The notes: generated by a model from the sequence alone, not told the origin. Positions 33,703 to 45,500 are shown, counted from the stretch's first letter. The stretch is DNA of 64,000 nt from Amborella trichopoda (GCF_000471905.2 NW_006498233.1:2415869-2479868), one strand, 5' to 3'. Numbers and translations are program-made.

Positions 33703-34071
33703 TGTCGGAAGATATTTTTCATCATCATGGGGCCCTCTCTCAATAGAAGCCTAGCAAACAGTGGAAATCCCGATAGTCTCAGAATAGCCCCAGAAATGGG
33801 CAACATCTTCATGAGAACTCTCAAAAGTCTCCTGTCAAGTTTTGTCACATTTCTTCATCTAAGGTAATGCAGACTGAGAAACAGTTTCGGCAGAATCAAC
33901 CTTTAGCACCTTGAAATGGACCCCTATAACCAGAGCTACATTTTCAATGTCTAAATTTGCTATGGGACCACTGCCATTGGATCCCACACAGTTGAAAACC
34001 CCCAGGGGTCAAATTTCAGCTTAAACGGAAACTCCAAGAAGAAGTCATGGGCAAAAGAGAAAACAGGAGGG

Positions 34072-34094
34072 GTCGCATGCTATTCCCATGCGGC
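34072..34094 (+). promoter_or_regulatory. U3 stem-loop, element D 3' LTR
   Basis: GTCGCATG pairs with CATGCGGC across CTATTCC. Relative to the 5' LTR copy (CACG/CGTG), both arms changed (CATG/CATG), which keeps pairing. Confidence 0.6.
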
Positions 34095-35121
34095 CACCCT
34101 ACAACTCCACACCATTAAAGAGGCAGTCATGAATAGTAACTTTCAATGCTCTTCTCTCACCCATCCTAAGGCAAGTCAAACTCAAATTTGGTGAGCATAT
34201 TTATCTCGTCAAGATGAGAGTTTTGATATGCGGCACGCCTCGCAACGATGCTTGAGCACGAAGAACAGCTAGAGTGAAGTTGGTGATCCATGAAAAAAGT
34301 GCAAAAAATTCATCAGCGTTGTGCCTCGCTCGAGTGGCCACATCACGCCTCTCGCAAGATGTGAAACCAATTCCATCGTGTGCGTAAGGTCTCGGGCTAT
34401 CTCTGACCCGAACCTCGTAGATGACGAATGGTCGTATTCTGCATACGGACCTGATGCAGTGACTATAAATTCCTTACCGAAATTCTAGATTTCTACCAAA
34501 ATTCCAAAGTTGCAAAATCTTCATCCAAGCATGAAATCGAGCTGTATTTGTTGGTCAACGATTGTGACGGCATGCTCAATATGATCCAGTGAAGAAATCA
34601 CAGAAAAACATTAAGGAAGGAGTACACTATCGATCCAAAGTTTCAAGATTCATTCAGATTTCAAGTCACATGATCGTGCCCTAAAAACATGATCCATAGC
34701 TCGAAGTTAGAATCAACCCGATCGCCATGCCAAACCCTAGAAGAAAACAATAATTTCTATCAATCGGGCATCAGAACGACCCCAGATCAGCCATGAAAAA
34801 TCGTGCACGTTCTAAGGCAGCGTAAGGACTATTCTGGAATTCCACAAATTGTTAGGAAGGGCCAAATCTATCATTTTACACCCTATTTTAAATTTTTTTA
34901 ATTCAATTAAATATTAATTTCTAGCAATTAGGTTTAATTTTGATCAATCCACTCATGTTTGGGGCAAATTCTATACCATCATTGTACACACAAGGACTCA
35001 ACCCTTTGTAAAAGAGAGAGTTTTACTTAATAAAGATTCTCTTTCTTCTCATTGTTGGGTCACGTTTGGAGAGAGCGAGTATGGTGAGAGAAAATTTTGG
35101 ACCGATACCCCTAGGGTCAAG

Positions 35122-36201
35122 GTAAATCTTCTTTTTCTTCCTTTTTCTTTTCTTCTCTCTCTTCCTCTCTTTCTTCTTCCTCTTCTCCGTCTGAGCTCCT
35201 CTCAGAGGCCTTGCACTGCAGTGGCAGTGTCATGCATGCCTCTCTTATAGTTCAACAGGTCACGCATGGTAATGGCAGCGCCATGCACAAGTTTCTTTCT
35301 CCTTCTGTTCATCCATCTCTATCTCCCAGCGAGGCTTGCGGACAACGCTACTCATCACCGTCCTCAGATGTATCCATGATGTCTTAGTGAGGGACACAGA
35401 CGGCGAAACTCGTTACGGCCCATAGTGGTCTCCCCCTGTTGCATGCCTATTGCAGACGGTGATGGCTATCACTGCTCGCGAGAGGTCTCGACAACACTTA
35501 TCACCATCCGAGAGCTTCCCTTGCACGCGGGGCGCCCATTGCCATCTGTAAGCCTCCATCATGCATTTGATGCTCATTATCGTTCCCCCTGCGTCCCACG
35601 CCTATCGTCATGCGCTTCATGATAACTATCGTTGCGCGCTTCGTAAATGGCTATCACCGTGCGCTTCATGAGAGGATATCGCCACCCGCGCAGGGCCACA
35701 CTACCTTCTTGTGTTGCCAACGGCGATGCCTAGCACCATCCGTAGTTCATTGCTCATCCTCTAGCCATGAGCAGTAGTGTCTACCGCCATCCAAGAGCCG
35801 TGACACTGCTACTCCACCATCGCAGGTGGCAACACCTAGCGCCGTTGAGACCCTATCTCTTTGCCATCTCATGCCTTCTTTTCATTCTCTTTTCTTCTCA
35901 CTTGACTGAGGGTTGACTCAATCTAGCACCACCATATCGACCTTGTTTTAGATTAGTATTGTCGTCTTGCTGGTCCTGAGTACCATGCTCGTCTTACTAC
36001 CACTTCGAATCGGTCACTGTCCGGTTATCATGCTAGTCTCGTCCCTTCATCCAGTGTTTTTTTCTTTTCGACCTTTGTTCGATCCTTTCACTTCATCCCC
36101 CTAACTTCTCACATTCTTAGCCACACAAATGTGCATTGCCCTAGACAAGGTTGGGCCCTTCAACCCACTTATCTTGCAAATTAACCAGTAGTGTTGTGCA
36201 G
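35122..36201 (+). other. Putative leader intron in the D 3' LTR
   Basis: GTCAAG|GTAAATCTTC at 35,122 and TGTTGTGCAG|AAAAAC ending at 36,201. The donor is followed at once by a pyrimidine tract. Equivalent pairs exist in B (1.29 kb) and in both LTRs of E (0.89 and 0.91 kb), while the donor is mutated in A and G. Splicing itself is not shown. Confidence 0.4.
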
Positions 36202-36496
36202 AAAAACAAGGAGATTGCAAGTCAAGGGACGCGATTCCAAAGCAGCTAAAGCAGTTGTGGGGCTTTTCATCGTGATCTAAGAGGGCGCCCACACGAGTCA
36301 GCCCTAGTAATTCACGGACCTAGGTGAGATTGGTCCCCACCTCACATCCAAAATTCCTCTCTCACTAGTTGGATACTTGCCCTTGTTCTTAAACAAGGTT
36401 CCCGAGAGAGCGATCTCAAGTCTCGGATTTTTCGAACTCGAGACATTGTCACCCGATCACCTAGATCTGGAGAGGCGAGATCGAGGTACCTAACCA

Positions 36497-37140
36497 GCAT
36501 CCGCCAAACCCAACCGGTGAGGTAGGTGCTCGAGCCCCTTCTCGCCGACCAAAATCTCGCTTGTGTTGATTTTTATCCTCACCACGCGCACACGTGCACA
36601 CACGGGTGTGGGCCCCACGGTTGTTTGAGAGAGGATTCCTCCGACAGGGTCATCCCTATCGGGCTACTCGATACGATGAGAATATATATGTAGGTGGACT
36701 TTTTAAGGATTTGGTGACCCACGGTTGGTTTTTCTCTTCTTATTACTCAAGTATCTACATGAAGGCACATAACATCTCTTTTGAGAGTTTGTAATTAGAA
36801 TATATATGTAGGTTGATGTTATAAGCTTTGGTGCTTTGTTGTTTAATCTTAGAAATTATTTATAATGACTAAAAATGTGTTTGTTATGTTGGGCTTTTGA
36901 CGGGCATTGGTTAATAAAATTATGCAATATTAATCTAAATACAATTATTATATTTAATGTGTTTCGATATAGTAATTATTATTTCATGCAACTATTGTAC
37001 TAATAAAAATTATAATGTCAATTAAAAATAATTAAAAATACTATTAATATATGATTATACAATCATAAATAATAGTAATAAAATTGTGATTGTTCTTTAT
37101 TTCTTTCTTGGGTAAGTTAATGGGAGAGAAGGCCCTCTAC
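36497..37140. other. Spacer outside the elements: GC-rich then AT-rich, no gene seen
   Basis: 36,497-36,640 is GC-rich and contains CACACGTGCACACACG. From 36,660 it becomes AT-rich. A 17-bp direct repeat AGAATATATATGTAGGT at 36,679-36,695 and 36,797-36,813 flanks 101 bp. A 66-codon open frame (36,594-36,794) overlaps it but has no recognisable motif. This may be host DNA. Confidence 0.5.
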
Positions 37141-38208
37141 CCTTTTTTTTTTATTATTTCAAAAGAAAAGGATTATAACTCATTTCTTTACAACCATAAA
37201 ACGTGACACCTATGACATATCATGATGTAAAGCAAGGGAAATAAAGTCTGGTGGATGAGAACGCCGGACAGTGGCTTGTAAACGAAATGTGACCCTCTTT
37301 GCAATAGTATCGGCCACCATGTTCGCCTCATGAAAACTATGGGTAATGGACCACATATGATTAGAAAGACGTTGTCTACAATTCTTTACAACTGTATGTA
37401 ACTTCCATGGAGGTTGACAACGATCATGAATAACATTACAAACAGGATTGGATCGCTTTCAATCTGAAGAGGAAACCATTTTAACAGTACAACTAGAGTG
37501 AGACCTTCTTCAAGAGAAAAGAATTCTGCAAAATTATTAGAAGTGATTCTAAAAGGTTTTGAAAGCGCTGCTATAAAGGCACCGTCATTGTCTCTAATAA
37601 CTCCACCGCCACCTGCTCGACCTAGGTTATGCAAGGAAGCCCCATCAATGTTCAGCTTGATGTGATTAGGGTTAGGAAATGACCACGCCACCAGGATAGC
37701 CAAGTGTTCCCTCTGTTGATGCCAATTGAATTGTAAATTTTTAATGAGTGGTTTTTCAGAAACTTTGAAGGTTCATGATTTAGCATCACCTTAAACATGA
37801 GAGATGATCCATTGAAGCAATTGCTCCCTCCTGATTAACCTTGATTGGAAAACTCTTTAATTGAGTTCCGCTCATAAAATCATTTCCCCTAAATTATTAG
37901 CGTAATAGGATTAGAAGAGTCAGAAATAAATCGATTCCCGCAACGCCATGCAAGAGATCTCCATATAGCATGCAAAAAGTCATAGAAGAACGATAGATGG
38001 CAGGGGCTATCATCGTAATTTTTAAAAAAGGGGCATACAGGAGGGTCCATGGCTATCCCATGTTATTGTAAGAGAGAGATAGTAGGTAAAAGATAGTGAA
38101 GGGTCAATCAAGAGAACCATTTCACTCGAGGATGACATTTTGATGACCACGAGGTTCTAAAAATAGGCTGAGAGGTACCCTTACACTAAATAAACTCCCA
38201 AGACTCTT
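37141..38208 (-). mobile_element. LINE, 3' part: end of zf-RVT and RNase H domain
   Basis: The poly(A) tail appears as poly(T) at 37,143-37,152. On the minus strand the zf-RVT end reads KCHPRVKWFS and WRSLAWRCGNRFISDSSNPI. The RNase H frame (37,703-37,386) has FPNPNHIKLNIDGAS, GRAGGGGVIRDNDGAFIAAL and AEFFSLEEGLTL, which hold the N-terminal Asp and Glu of an RNase H fold; later motifs are degraded. The 3'-terminal RNase H is typical of plant L1-type LINEs. The element continues at 55,864 beyond the inserted element E. Confidence 0.9.
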
Positions 38209-38481
38209 TGGTTAAATGCCTCGATCTCGCCCTCCGGATCTAGATGATCTAGTGGCACGTGTCTCAGGTCTCTAGTGGACTCGAGATTTGAGATCACTCT
38301 CTCAGAACCTTGTTTGAGGGTAAGGGCAAGTATACCAACCAATGAGAGAGAAATTTTTGGTGGGTTCGGGACTTACTCAGGCTAGCTCGTGTGGGTGCCC
38401 TCTTAGATCACGAAGAAAGTCCCCTCAGCTACTTGAGCTGGTTCGGAATCGCCTCCCGTGACCTATAACCCTCTTGTCTTT

Positions 38482-39374
38482 CTGCACAACACTTCTATGG
38501 TTAATTTGAAGGCCAAGTGGGTCAAAAAGGAGCCACCCTTATCTTAGGGAAATCCACATTCATGGAGGAAGGCAATGAAGTGCAAGGTTAGATGAAAGAT
38601 GGAAAGGAGAAGAGAACTTGACGGAGTGGTGAGGCTGGAATGACGGCCGAAAGCCACTGACTTGGAGTGGTAGCAAGACGGCCATGGTTCACAAGACCAG
38701 CACAGAAACAGTACTTCACGAAACGAGGTTGGCGCTTTGGCGCTAGACTAGGCCTACTCTCAATCAAATGAGAAAAGAAAGAGGTGGAGAGGAAAGAACG
38801 AAACGACGAAGAGAAGGGAAAATCAAGACATCGAGGTGGGAAATGCAAGGAGGCACTGCATCCCTTGTGGACGGTGCGAGCTCCTGACGAGGCACACAGT
38901 AATGGTTTCTCCTAGGTCATGCAGTGATTAGCATGGGACGCAGGGAGAATGACGATAGGCATCGGATATATGAAGGAAGCTCACGGACGACGATGGGTGT
39001 TATCAGGGACTTTAGCAAGCGGTGATAGGTACTACCGTCTGTGTTAGATGTGCAGCAGAGAAAGACTCCTGTAGGCTGAAGCACACTTTACCGTCTAGGT
39101 TCTTCACCGAGTCGTCAAAGCTACTTCTGTGGGCCGAGATTGGTAGCATTGTCTACAAACTTCACCGAGAGAAAGAGACAGACAAGAAGGAGGGAAAGAA
39201 GACTCGTGCATGGCGTTGCCATCACCATATGTGACTTGTGAGACCAAGGGAGAGGCATGCACGACACTACCACTGCCGTGCATGACCTCTGCAAGGGACT
39301 CAAAAGAAGAAGAGGGAGAAGAGAGAGAAGAAGAGAGAGAAGGAAAAAAGAAAAAGAAGAGAGAGAAGATTTAC
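38482..39374 (-). other. Putative leader intron in the E 3' LTR
   Basis: On the minus strand TTGAG|GTAAATCTTC at 39,374 and TGTTGTGCAG|AAAGAC ending at 38,482. The interval covers the pyrimidine tract and the inverted repeats. Confidence 0.4.
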
Positions 39375-40403
39375 CTCAACCCTAAGGGTACCGGTTGAAA
39401 GTCTCTCTCACTTCACCCTCTCTCTCAAGTGTAACACTACAATGTTAAGAAAGAGAAACTTGTATTAAGTGAAAACTCTCTCTTGTGTGTGTGTATGTAT
39501 CAGCCCTCTCCTCTTTTTTTATGTACAATGATAGTACGTATATAAAGTGTGCCCCAAACATGGGTGGATGATCAAAAGTAACTCTAATTGCTAAAAATTA
39601 AGCTTAAATTGAATTAAGGGAAATTAGAACATAGGGTGAAAAATGAAAGATTTGCCCCTTCCTATCAAGTTGTAGAATTCCAAAACAGTCCTTGTATCGT
39701 CCTAAGACTTGAGTGTTCTTGCATGGTTGATCTGGGGTTGTTCTAATGCTCGGTTGATTGTAAGACGCATTTTTTCTTGTAAGGCACGGCATGGTGATCT
39801 ATTTGATATCAACTTCGAGCCATGGATCATGTTTTTGGTGCACGATCATGTGACATGAATTTTGAGTAGATCTTGAAACTTTGAATCGATAGTGTGTTCA
39901 TTTCTAGATATTTTTATGTGTTTTCTTCATTGAATCACATTGAGCATACTGCTACAATCACGGGGCACTAAACGTAGCTCGATTTTGTGGCCGAATGGAG
40001 ATTTTGCAATATTGGAATTTTGGCCGGAATCAAGGATTCCGACGAAGGGATTTGGAGTCTGTTCGTCGACTTTGTGTGCAGAATCTTACCATTCATCATT
40101 TATGGGGTTCGGGTCAAAGATGACCCGAGACCTTACGCCCGCAATGGAATTGGTCTTGCATCAATTGGCCTCGCGAGCAGCGTGATTTGGCCTCTTGAAC
40201 AAGGCACGACGTTGCTGAATTCTCTCTAGCTTTTCCTCGCGTTCGAGTATCGTCACGGTGCATTCCACTTATCGAATCGCCCGTCTTGACTAGACGAACA
40301 TGCTTGCCAAATTTGAGCACGATCTGACTTGGGAACGCCTAGATATGAGCGTCGAAAGTCACTAATCGTGACTATCCATTTAATGGTGTAGTGTTGCAGG
40401 GTG

Positions 40404-40426
40404 GCCGCACGGGAATAGCGTGCGGC
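40404..40426 (-). promoter_or_regulatory. U3 stem-loop, element E 3' LTR
   Basis: GCCGCACG and CGTGCGGC are perfectly paired with a seven-base loop, as in D. The copy in the 5' LTR (55,469-55,491) is broken on one arm. Confidence 0.6.
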
Positions 40427-40799
40427 TCTTCATGTTGCACTCTTTCGCCTAGAACCTCTTCTAAGAGTATCCCTTTGGGCTGCAACTTGACCCCTGGGGG
40501 TTTTCTCTCATGCCGGATCCAATGGCGGTGGTCCCATAGCAATTTGAGATGCTGAAAAATATAACTCTTGTTATAAGGCTCTGTTTCAGGGTGTTAGAGG
40601 TCGATTCTGTCATAACTGTTTCTCAGTCTCCACTACCTTAGGGATGTCGCAATGCGACGAAACCTGGCAGGAGACTTGGGAAAAACCTCATGCAGATCTT
40701 GGTAAGTTCTGGGGCTGTTCTGAGACTCTCAAAATTTCCACTACTTGCTAGTCCTTTATTGAGCGGGGCCCTCATGTTGGTGAAAAATACCTTCCAATA

Positions 40800-40815
40800 G
40801 CATGCCCTACCGAAT
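40800..40815 (-). promoter_or_regulatory. Polypurine tract of element E
   Basis: The minus strand reads CATTCGGTAGGGCATG up to the LTR, preceded by CGAAGCACAA. Confidence 0.7.
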
Positions 40816-41254
40816 GTTGTGCTTCGAGAGAATCGAGAAGTACAATCATTTGGGAAGTTTGGGTGATCTTTGTCAAAGTCCACACCCTCAAGAGACTATT
40901 TGTGGTTCTGGAGCATGAGGCCTTTGTCCGAACCTCCTCATACGCAATTAGGCCTTTTGAAGGCCAAATGCTATGAATCTCTGGTCGACACTGTCGGCTA
41001 CACAAGATTTACCTTTGATGCTCAGGGTATCCATGTAGGTCCCGTCTAGCGGAGTTCAGACGGGGACTTCAGGCCCAATCGAAAGTCTGGTCCCCTGCTG
41101 ACTAGAGGGTTTTCACGAGACATATCCTAAATCCTATAGCAACCCTGACCTTGTTAGTTTCTTCCCTTCGTAATGGTCCTTCACATTTATGGAGGGATCT
41201 TTTCGTCATCGTCCTCACCCTCACCCTCAAGGACTCTTGTTGTTGCTAAATTGG
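40816..41254 (-). other. Distal 3' UTR of element E
   Basis: It matches D 33,060-33,690 in reverse (CCTCAAGGACTCTTGTTGTT at 41,226). No gene is visible. Confidence 0.5.
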
Positions 41255-41625
41255 GGAGATCTTATGAGGCTCTCACTCACTGACGAGCCATTGAAACTCG
41301 GGAGACCTTGTGGGGCTCTCACTCCCTGACGAGCCTTGGAACTTGGGAGATCTTATGAGGCTCTCAATCCCTGATGATTCATGGAAACTGGGGAGATTTT
41401 ATGAGGCTCTCACTCCCTGACGAGCCATGGAAACTGGGGAGAACATATGAGGCTCTCACTCCCTGATGAGTTGTGGAAACTGGGGAGATCTTATAAGGCT
41501 GTCACTCCCTGATGAGCCATGAAATTTGGGGAGATCTTATGAGGCTCTCACTCCTTGACGAGTCGTGGAAACTTGGAAGATCTTATGAGGCTCTCACTTC
41601 TTGACGAGCCATAGAATTTGGGGTG
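41255..41625 (-). repeat. 46-bp tandem array specific to element E (~8 copies)
   Basis: Unit GGGGAGATCTTATGAGGCTC followed by TCACTCCCTGACGAGCCATG and GAAACT. Copies are 85-95% alike by eye, so more homogeneous than the other arrays. D has this unit once at the same place (33,035-32,985), which dates the expansion after D and E separated or records its loss in D. Confidence 0.85.
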
Positions 41626-42640
41626 CTGGCTGAGGCTACGGAAGTGCGTCAACCTGCCTTGTCGGTTCAAGTGCCCTTTCGTGGGTTTTTACTTGAACTG
41701 GGGATGTGGCATCGTGAGGATGGCTTTCACCAACTTATGTGCTTTTCTGGGCTCTTTTACTCATGACCTTGTGGTCATGTCCACCCTTTTCATCTATTTT
41801 TGCTCATGGTACCCTTTCGGGGTTTTCACCGTGCTCGAGTTTCTTTTTTTTTCCCCATGGAACTCTCTTACTCATGGTTTTGTGACCATGCCTGTCCGTC
41901 ATTTTAACTCATGGCGTTCCCTTGTCCAGGTGTACACCAAGCCCATTTTTTTTAAGGGAAGACGTGTTTTAGGGTTATGGCTTCGAGACCTATGCGAAGC
42001 CTCTTAACGTCATGCAGCCATGACGTGCACTATAGTTTTAGGGTCATACAGCTAGACCGTAGCGGTAAGAAATTGCAGTTGATAGAAGCCATAGAGTGAG
42101 TCTGGGGGTGACTTTGACTCACTTGAGAACGTGGCATGAAGTTACCTATAGACAGTTGATTAGATGGTAGGTGAAACGTGGTGACCCACTAGCCAGCTGT
42201 GAGATGTCTTGCCGTTTGGTGAGCATAGGTAAGACTTACTAGGGAATGAGATGAAAGATGGTGAAGGTGGCCCGCACACATGAATGGGCCAGCTAGGGAA
42301 GACGTGCATAGCGATGCACGTAAAGGGTGTGTGCGCGTACGTAGACTCACTGGGAGGCAATGGAAGAGGTGTAGGTGGCCCGCGCACACGAATGGGCTGG
42401 CTGGGGAAGACGTGAGTGGTGATGAATGTAAAGGGTGTGTACGCCTAAGTAGGCTCACTGAAGAGAAGAAGAAGAGGGTATGCGCATGCCAATGGACCGT
42501 TTAGGGAAGGTATGCGTGAAGATGCACGCAAAAACAGAGGTGTGCGCACACATGGGGGGTCTTTAAGGTCATGCGTCCTGGACCTGAGCGAAGCAATTTA
42601 ACGTCATGCGGCCAGGATGTGCACTATGGTTTAAGGTCAT
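41626..42640 (-). other. Conserved 3' cassette of element E (reversed)
   Basis: GAGTAAAA module as TTTACTCATGACCTTG, TTTTACTCATGG (41,690-41,960); GACGTTAAA module (41,975-42,045); AGTGAGTC / CACCCTTTACGTGCATC parts repeated three times at ~100-bp spacing (42,225-42,545); a second GACGTTAAA module (42,560-42,640). The order is the mirror image of D. Confidence 0.65.
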
Positions 42641-43230
42641 ATAGCTTGGACAGTAGTTATGTAGTTTAAAGTCATGCAACTAGGACCGTGCAGTTTAAGG
42701 TCGTGCAACTAGAACTCCGTTACAGTTTATGGTCATATAGTTTCGACCGTGGCTATGTAGTTTAAGGTCATGCAGCATGGACCGGAACTGTGCAGTTTTG
42801 AAGTCATGCAGTTAGGACTATGGCAATGCAATTTAAGGTCATGCAGCACAGTCCATAGAGTGGATCGCCATGTGGATGAATCTCCATGGGGGATAAGTCT
42901 GTGGAAAGCAATCTGACTTCTTGGATAAATAGTGAAGGCTATCCACGAGTAGAAGGCTTTAGGTGGAGATGGTGGCCCTACGAGGAGTATCAAAAGGATG
43001 CGGACTTCACTAGGGATTAAGAGGGCAAGTGTGACTCTCTGGGGTGAAGGATAAGGCTTCATGTAAATCCACTGGGGATGACAGGTCAGAGCATAGGTAT
43101 AGCCCCAATGGGGATAGTGGTAGAACATGCTTGGCAAAAGCGGGGTCTAGCATAAGGGCACACGTGACAAGAAGTGGGGTCATGGGTAGTTAAAGGTGCA
43201 TGATGGAGGCTTAAGGGGGCTATGAGTGGT
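42641..43230 (-). repeat. Element E: satellite monomers then PBS-complement repeats
   Basis: About six monomers with GTTTAAGGTCATGCA (42,641-42,850), then 42,870-43,150 with TAGGGATTAAGAGGG, ATCCACTGGGGATGAC and CCCAATGGGGATAGTGG, which on the minus strand give GTCATCCCCAGTGGAT. This is the same module as in A (7,155) and D (30,935). Confidence 0.7.
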
Positions 43231-43870
43231 GTCACTCAACAAGAATAATGGATGTTGGGAGAGTCTTTAGGTAATGGTGATGCATGGAATCGGTACAATG
43301 AGTGGTGAAAGTGCCCTACCAGGTGTAGGGATATACGGTTGAGATTGCGGTACGCCTCTTTAGAGATATTGCTTTGTAGAGGCAGGCACATGCCTTGCAT
43401 GCTTTGCTTTGAAGCCTCATATTCGAAACTGTGGTACACCTCTTTGTGATATGGATTTGTAGAGGCGGTAGCATGCCTTGACGGTTGCATGCTATGCTTC
43501 AAATCCTCACAGTTGGAACTGTGGTGCACCTCTTTGTGATATGGCTTTGTAGAGGCGGGCGCATGCTTTGAAGTGCATGCTTTGCTTCAAAGCCTTGCAG
43601 TCACGACTGAGGTACACCTCGATATGGGAGGACACATCAAAGTGGTGGTGTCTTTTCACCGAGTGCTTGTGAAGAAGGATGTAGTAGGGGATGTGTAGGA
43701 GGGTGTCATGTGGTAACCCCATGGAGACATGTAGGAACAGGAAGCAGTTTGTAGTCATGCAAATGGACAATATGTCGCACAAGTTAACGTCTTTTTACAG
43801 GGACATTTGACATTTTTATTGGTGATGACCTGTAGGGGAGGACCAACACACCCATTATTTGAGAGTGAGT
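43231..43870 (-). repeat. ~88-bp tandem repeats (3 copies) and flanking bases, element E
   Basis: Between 43,332 and 43,625 three units repeat GGAACTGTGGTRCACCTCTT, TGTGATATGGNTTTGTAGAG and GCGCATGC...TGCATGCTTTGCTTC; each holds GCATGC words as an inverted repeat. I saw no counterpart in A or D. 43,640-43,870 shows no clear feature. Confidence 0.7.
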
Positions 43871-45130
43871 TCTCTGAAAGGTTTTCACCACACCTCTTTT
43901 GTTACCAAAATCTTGCTCGTAGTTCCCTTGCGGGTTTTCACTATGCCCGTCTCTTTTATTCTTTTTAACATATTTTGCCCATGGTGGCCTTTGAGGGGCA
44001 CACCGTGTCCATCATCATTTTTTTGACGTTTTTTTTTTTGTGGAAGCATGTTTAAGGTCATGCCAACGTGACCATCAATTTGACGTCTTTTAAGGTCATC
44101 TGTTGAGACCTGAGGGCATGTTTTAAGGTCTTGCCTCCTAGACCATATGTTATGCTGTTTAACATCGTGCCACTGGGACATGTGATATAGTTTGGGGTTG
44201 TATAGCTTGGACCGTGTAGTTTAAGGTCTTACAATTAGACCCCCGCGACAGTTTTAGGTCGTATAGTTTGGACCATGTAGTTTAGGGTCGTGCATCTAGA
44301 CCTCTGCTACAGTTTAGGGTCATATAGTTTGGATCGTGATGTTAAGCCTTTTAATGTCACGCTGCTAGGATGTGCACTATGGTTTAAGGTCATATAGCTG
44401 GACAATGGTCGTATGTTTAAAGTCATGTGACAAGGACTTTGCAGTTTGAGGTCGTGCAACTAGACCTCCGCAATAGTTTAAGGTCATATAGTTTGGACCG
44501 AGGTCATACAACTTTGAGTCATGAGACAAGGACTATGGCTTTGTAGTTTAGGGTCATGCAGCATGGATCGAGGCTGTGCAGTTTAAAGTCATGCCTAATA
44601 GACCATGGTGATGCAATTTAAGATGATGCAACATGGAACATGGCGGTACAGTTTAAGGTCATGCAGCGTAGACCAAGGAGGTGCAGTTTAAGGTCATGCA
44701 TCGCAGACCATAGTGGTGGAGTTTAGGTCATGCAGTGCGGACCAAGGCGATGCAGTTTAAGGTCATGCAACACGGACTAAAGTGGTGCAGTTTAAGGTCG
44801 TGCAGCACGGACCAAGGAGGTGCAGTTTAAGGTCATGCAGCGCGGACCAAGGCGATGCAGTTTAAGGTCATGCAGCTCTGACCAAGGCAGTGCAGTTTAA
44901 GGTCATGCAGCGCGGACCAAGGTAGTGCAGTTGAAGGTCATGCAACATGGACCCAGGCGATGCAGTTTAACATCATGTAGCACGAACCAAGGTGGTGCAG
45001 TTTAAGGTCATGTAGTGCAGACCAAAGCATTGCAGTTTAAGGTCGTGCAGCGTGGACCAAGGCAGTGAAGTTTAAGGTCATGCAATGTGGACCAAGGTGG
45101 TGTAGTTTAAGATCATGCTGCAAGGACGAA
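43871..45130 (-). repeat. Main GACCTTAAACTGCA satellite array of element E
   Basis: A second GAGTAAAA-like block (43,870-44,040) and GACGTTAAA module precede ~28 monomers. From 44,560 to 45,120 they are regular, 35 bp, GTGCAGTTTAAGGTCATGCA plus GCGCGGACCAAGGCG. The older end (44,160-44,560) is A-like. This is the largest array of this type in the window. Confidence 0.85.
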
Positions 45131-45299
45131 GGCAGAAGCAACTCCATGTTAAATAGAGCCCTTACTAAAAATTGGGCTTGCTGAGGGGCGGTATTGTTGT
45201 GTAGGGAATGAACTTCCTGAGGGTATGGGCCGATGGTTTGAAAGGGAGAGCCAAGGCCTGTGTATGACACTAAGTGCAGCATTAGACCCTGATGATGGC

Positions 45300-45500
45300 A
45301 TCAGGTCCCTTAGTGAAGCGCGCGGCAGTGGCCCTTGGCTAGACGCAGGGTGACAACTCCTTGACGGGGCATTCGGCAATAGCCTCCTGATAAAGCTCTC
45401 GGTGTTAGTCTCTGGTTGAGATGCACGGCGACAACCTTCTAATCAAAGCATGCGGCGCTAGTCCCCTGAACGAAGTTTTGACGAGGCACGCGGCGATGCT
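45300..45500 (+). repeat. 26-bp-period array upstream of the antisense gene in E (~7 units)
   Basis: Units such as CCTTGACGGGGCATTCGGCA plus ATAGCC repeat every 26 bases (one is 27). The period equals that of the arrays near the antisense promoter of A, though the sequence differs. Confidence 0.7.

Larger units (their letters stand above)
22156..36496 (+). mobile_element. Element D: near-complete Tat/Ogre-like Ty3/gypsy element, 14.3 kb, decayed
   Basis: Order: 5' LTR, PBS, leader, gag, gag linker, RT, RNase H, satellite arrays, conserved 3' cassette, PPT, 3' LTR. No protease core and no integrase remain. The protein sequences and the second RNase H place it in the Tat/Ogre branch. Flanking five-base direct repeats do not match (ATGTC left, GCATC right), so one end may have been exchanged by recombination or mutated. 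Confidence 0.85.
33703..36496 (+). mobile_element. Element D: 3' LTR
   Basis: TGTCGGAAGATATTTTTCAT to GAGGTACCTAACCA, 2,794 bp. It matches the 5' LTR closely in order throughout but with many substitutions, so the insertion is old. It retains the U5 end lost from the 5' copy. The TATA box is degraded (TTCTATACC, ~34,970), while AATAAA is present at ~35,030. Confidence 0.9.
38209..40799 (-). mobile_element. Element E: 3' LTR
   Basis: 2,591 bp. On the minus strand it starts TATTGGAAGGTATTTTTCAC (TG mutated to TA) and ends GGCATTTAACCA. The TATA box is CTTTATATACG at ~39,540. U5 has long inverted pieces: at 39,251-39,294 GAGAGGCATGCACG faces CGTGCATGACCTCTG. It is close to the LTRs of D, so D and E belong to one subfamily. 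Confidence 0.9.

Noticed and set aside
36497-37140. Possible host gene in the spacer
   Set aside because: There is one 66-codon frame with no motif, no splice pattern and AT-rich surroundings; not enough to call a gene.
44560-45120. Regular AGGTCA words resembling nuclear-receptor half-sites
   Set aside because: Plants lack nuclear receptors; the word is part of the GACCTTAAA satellite monomer.
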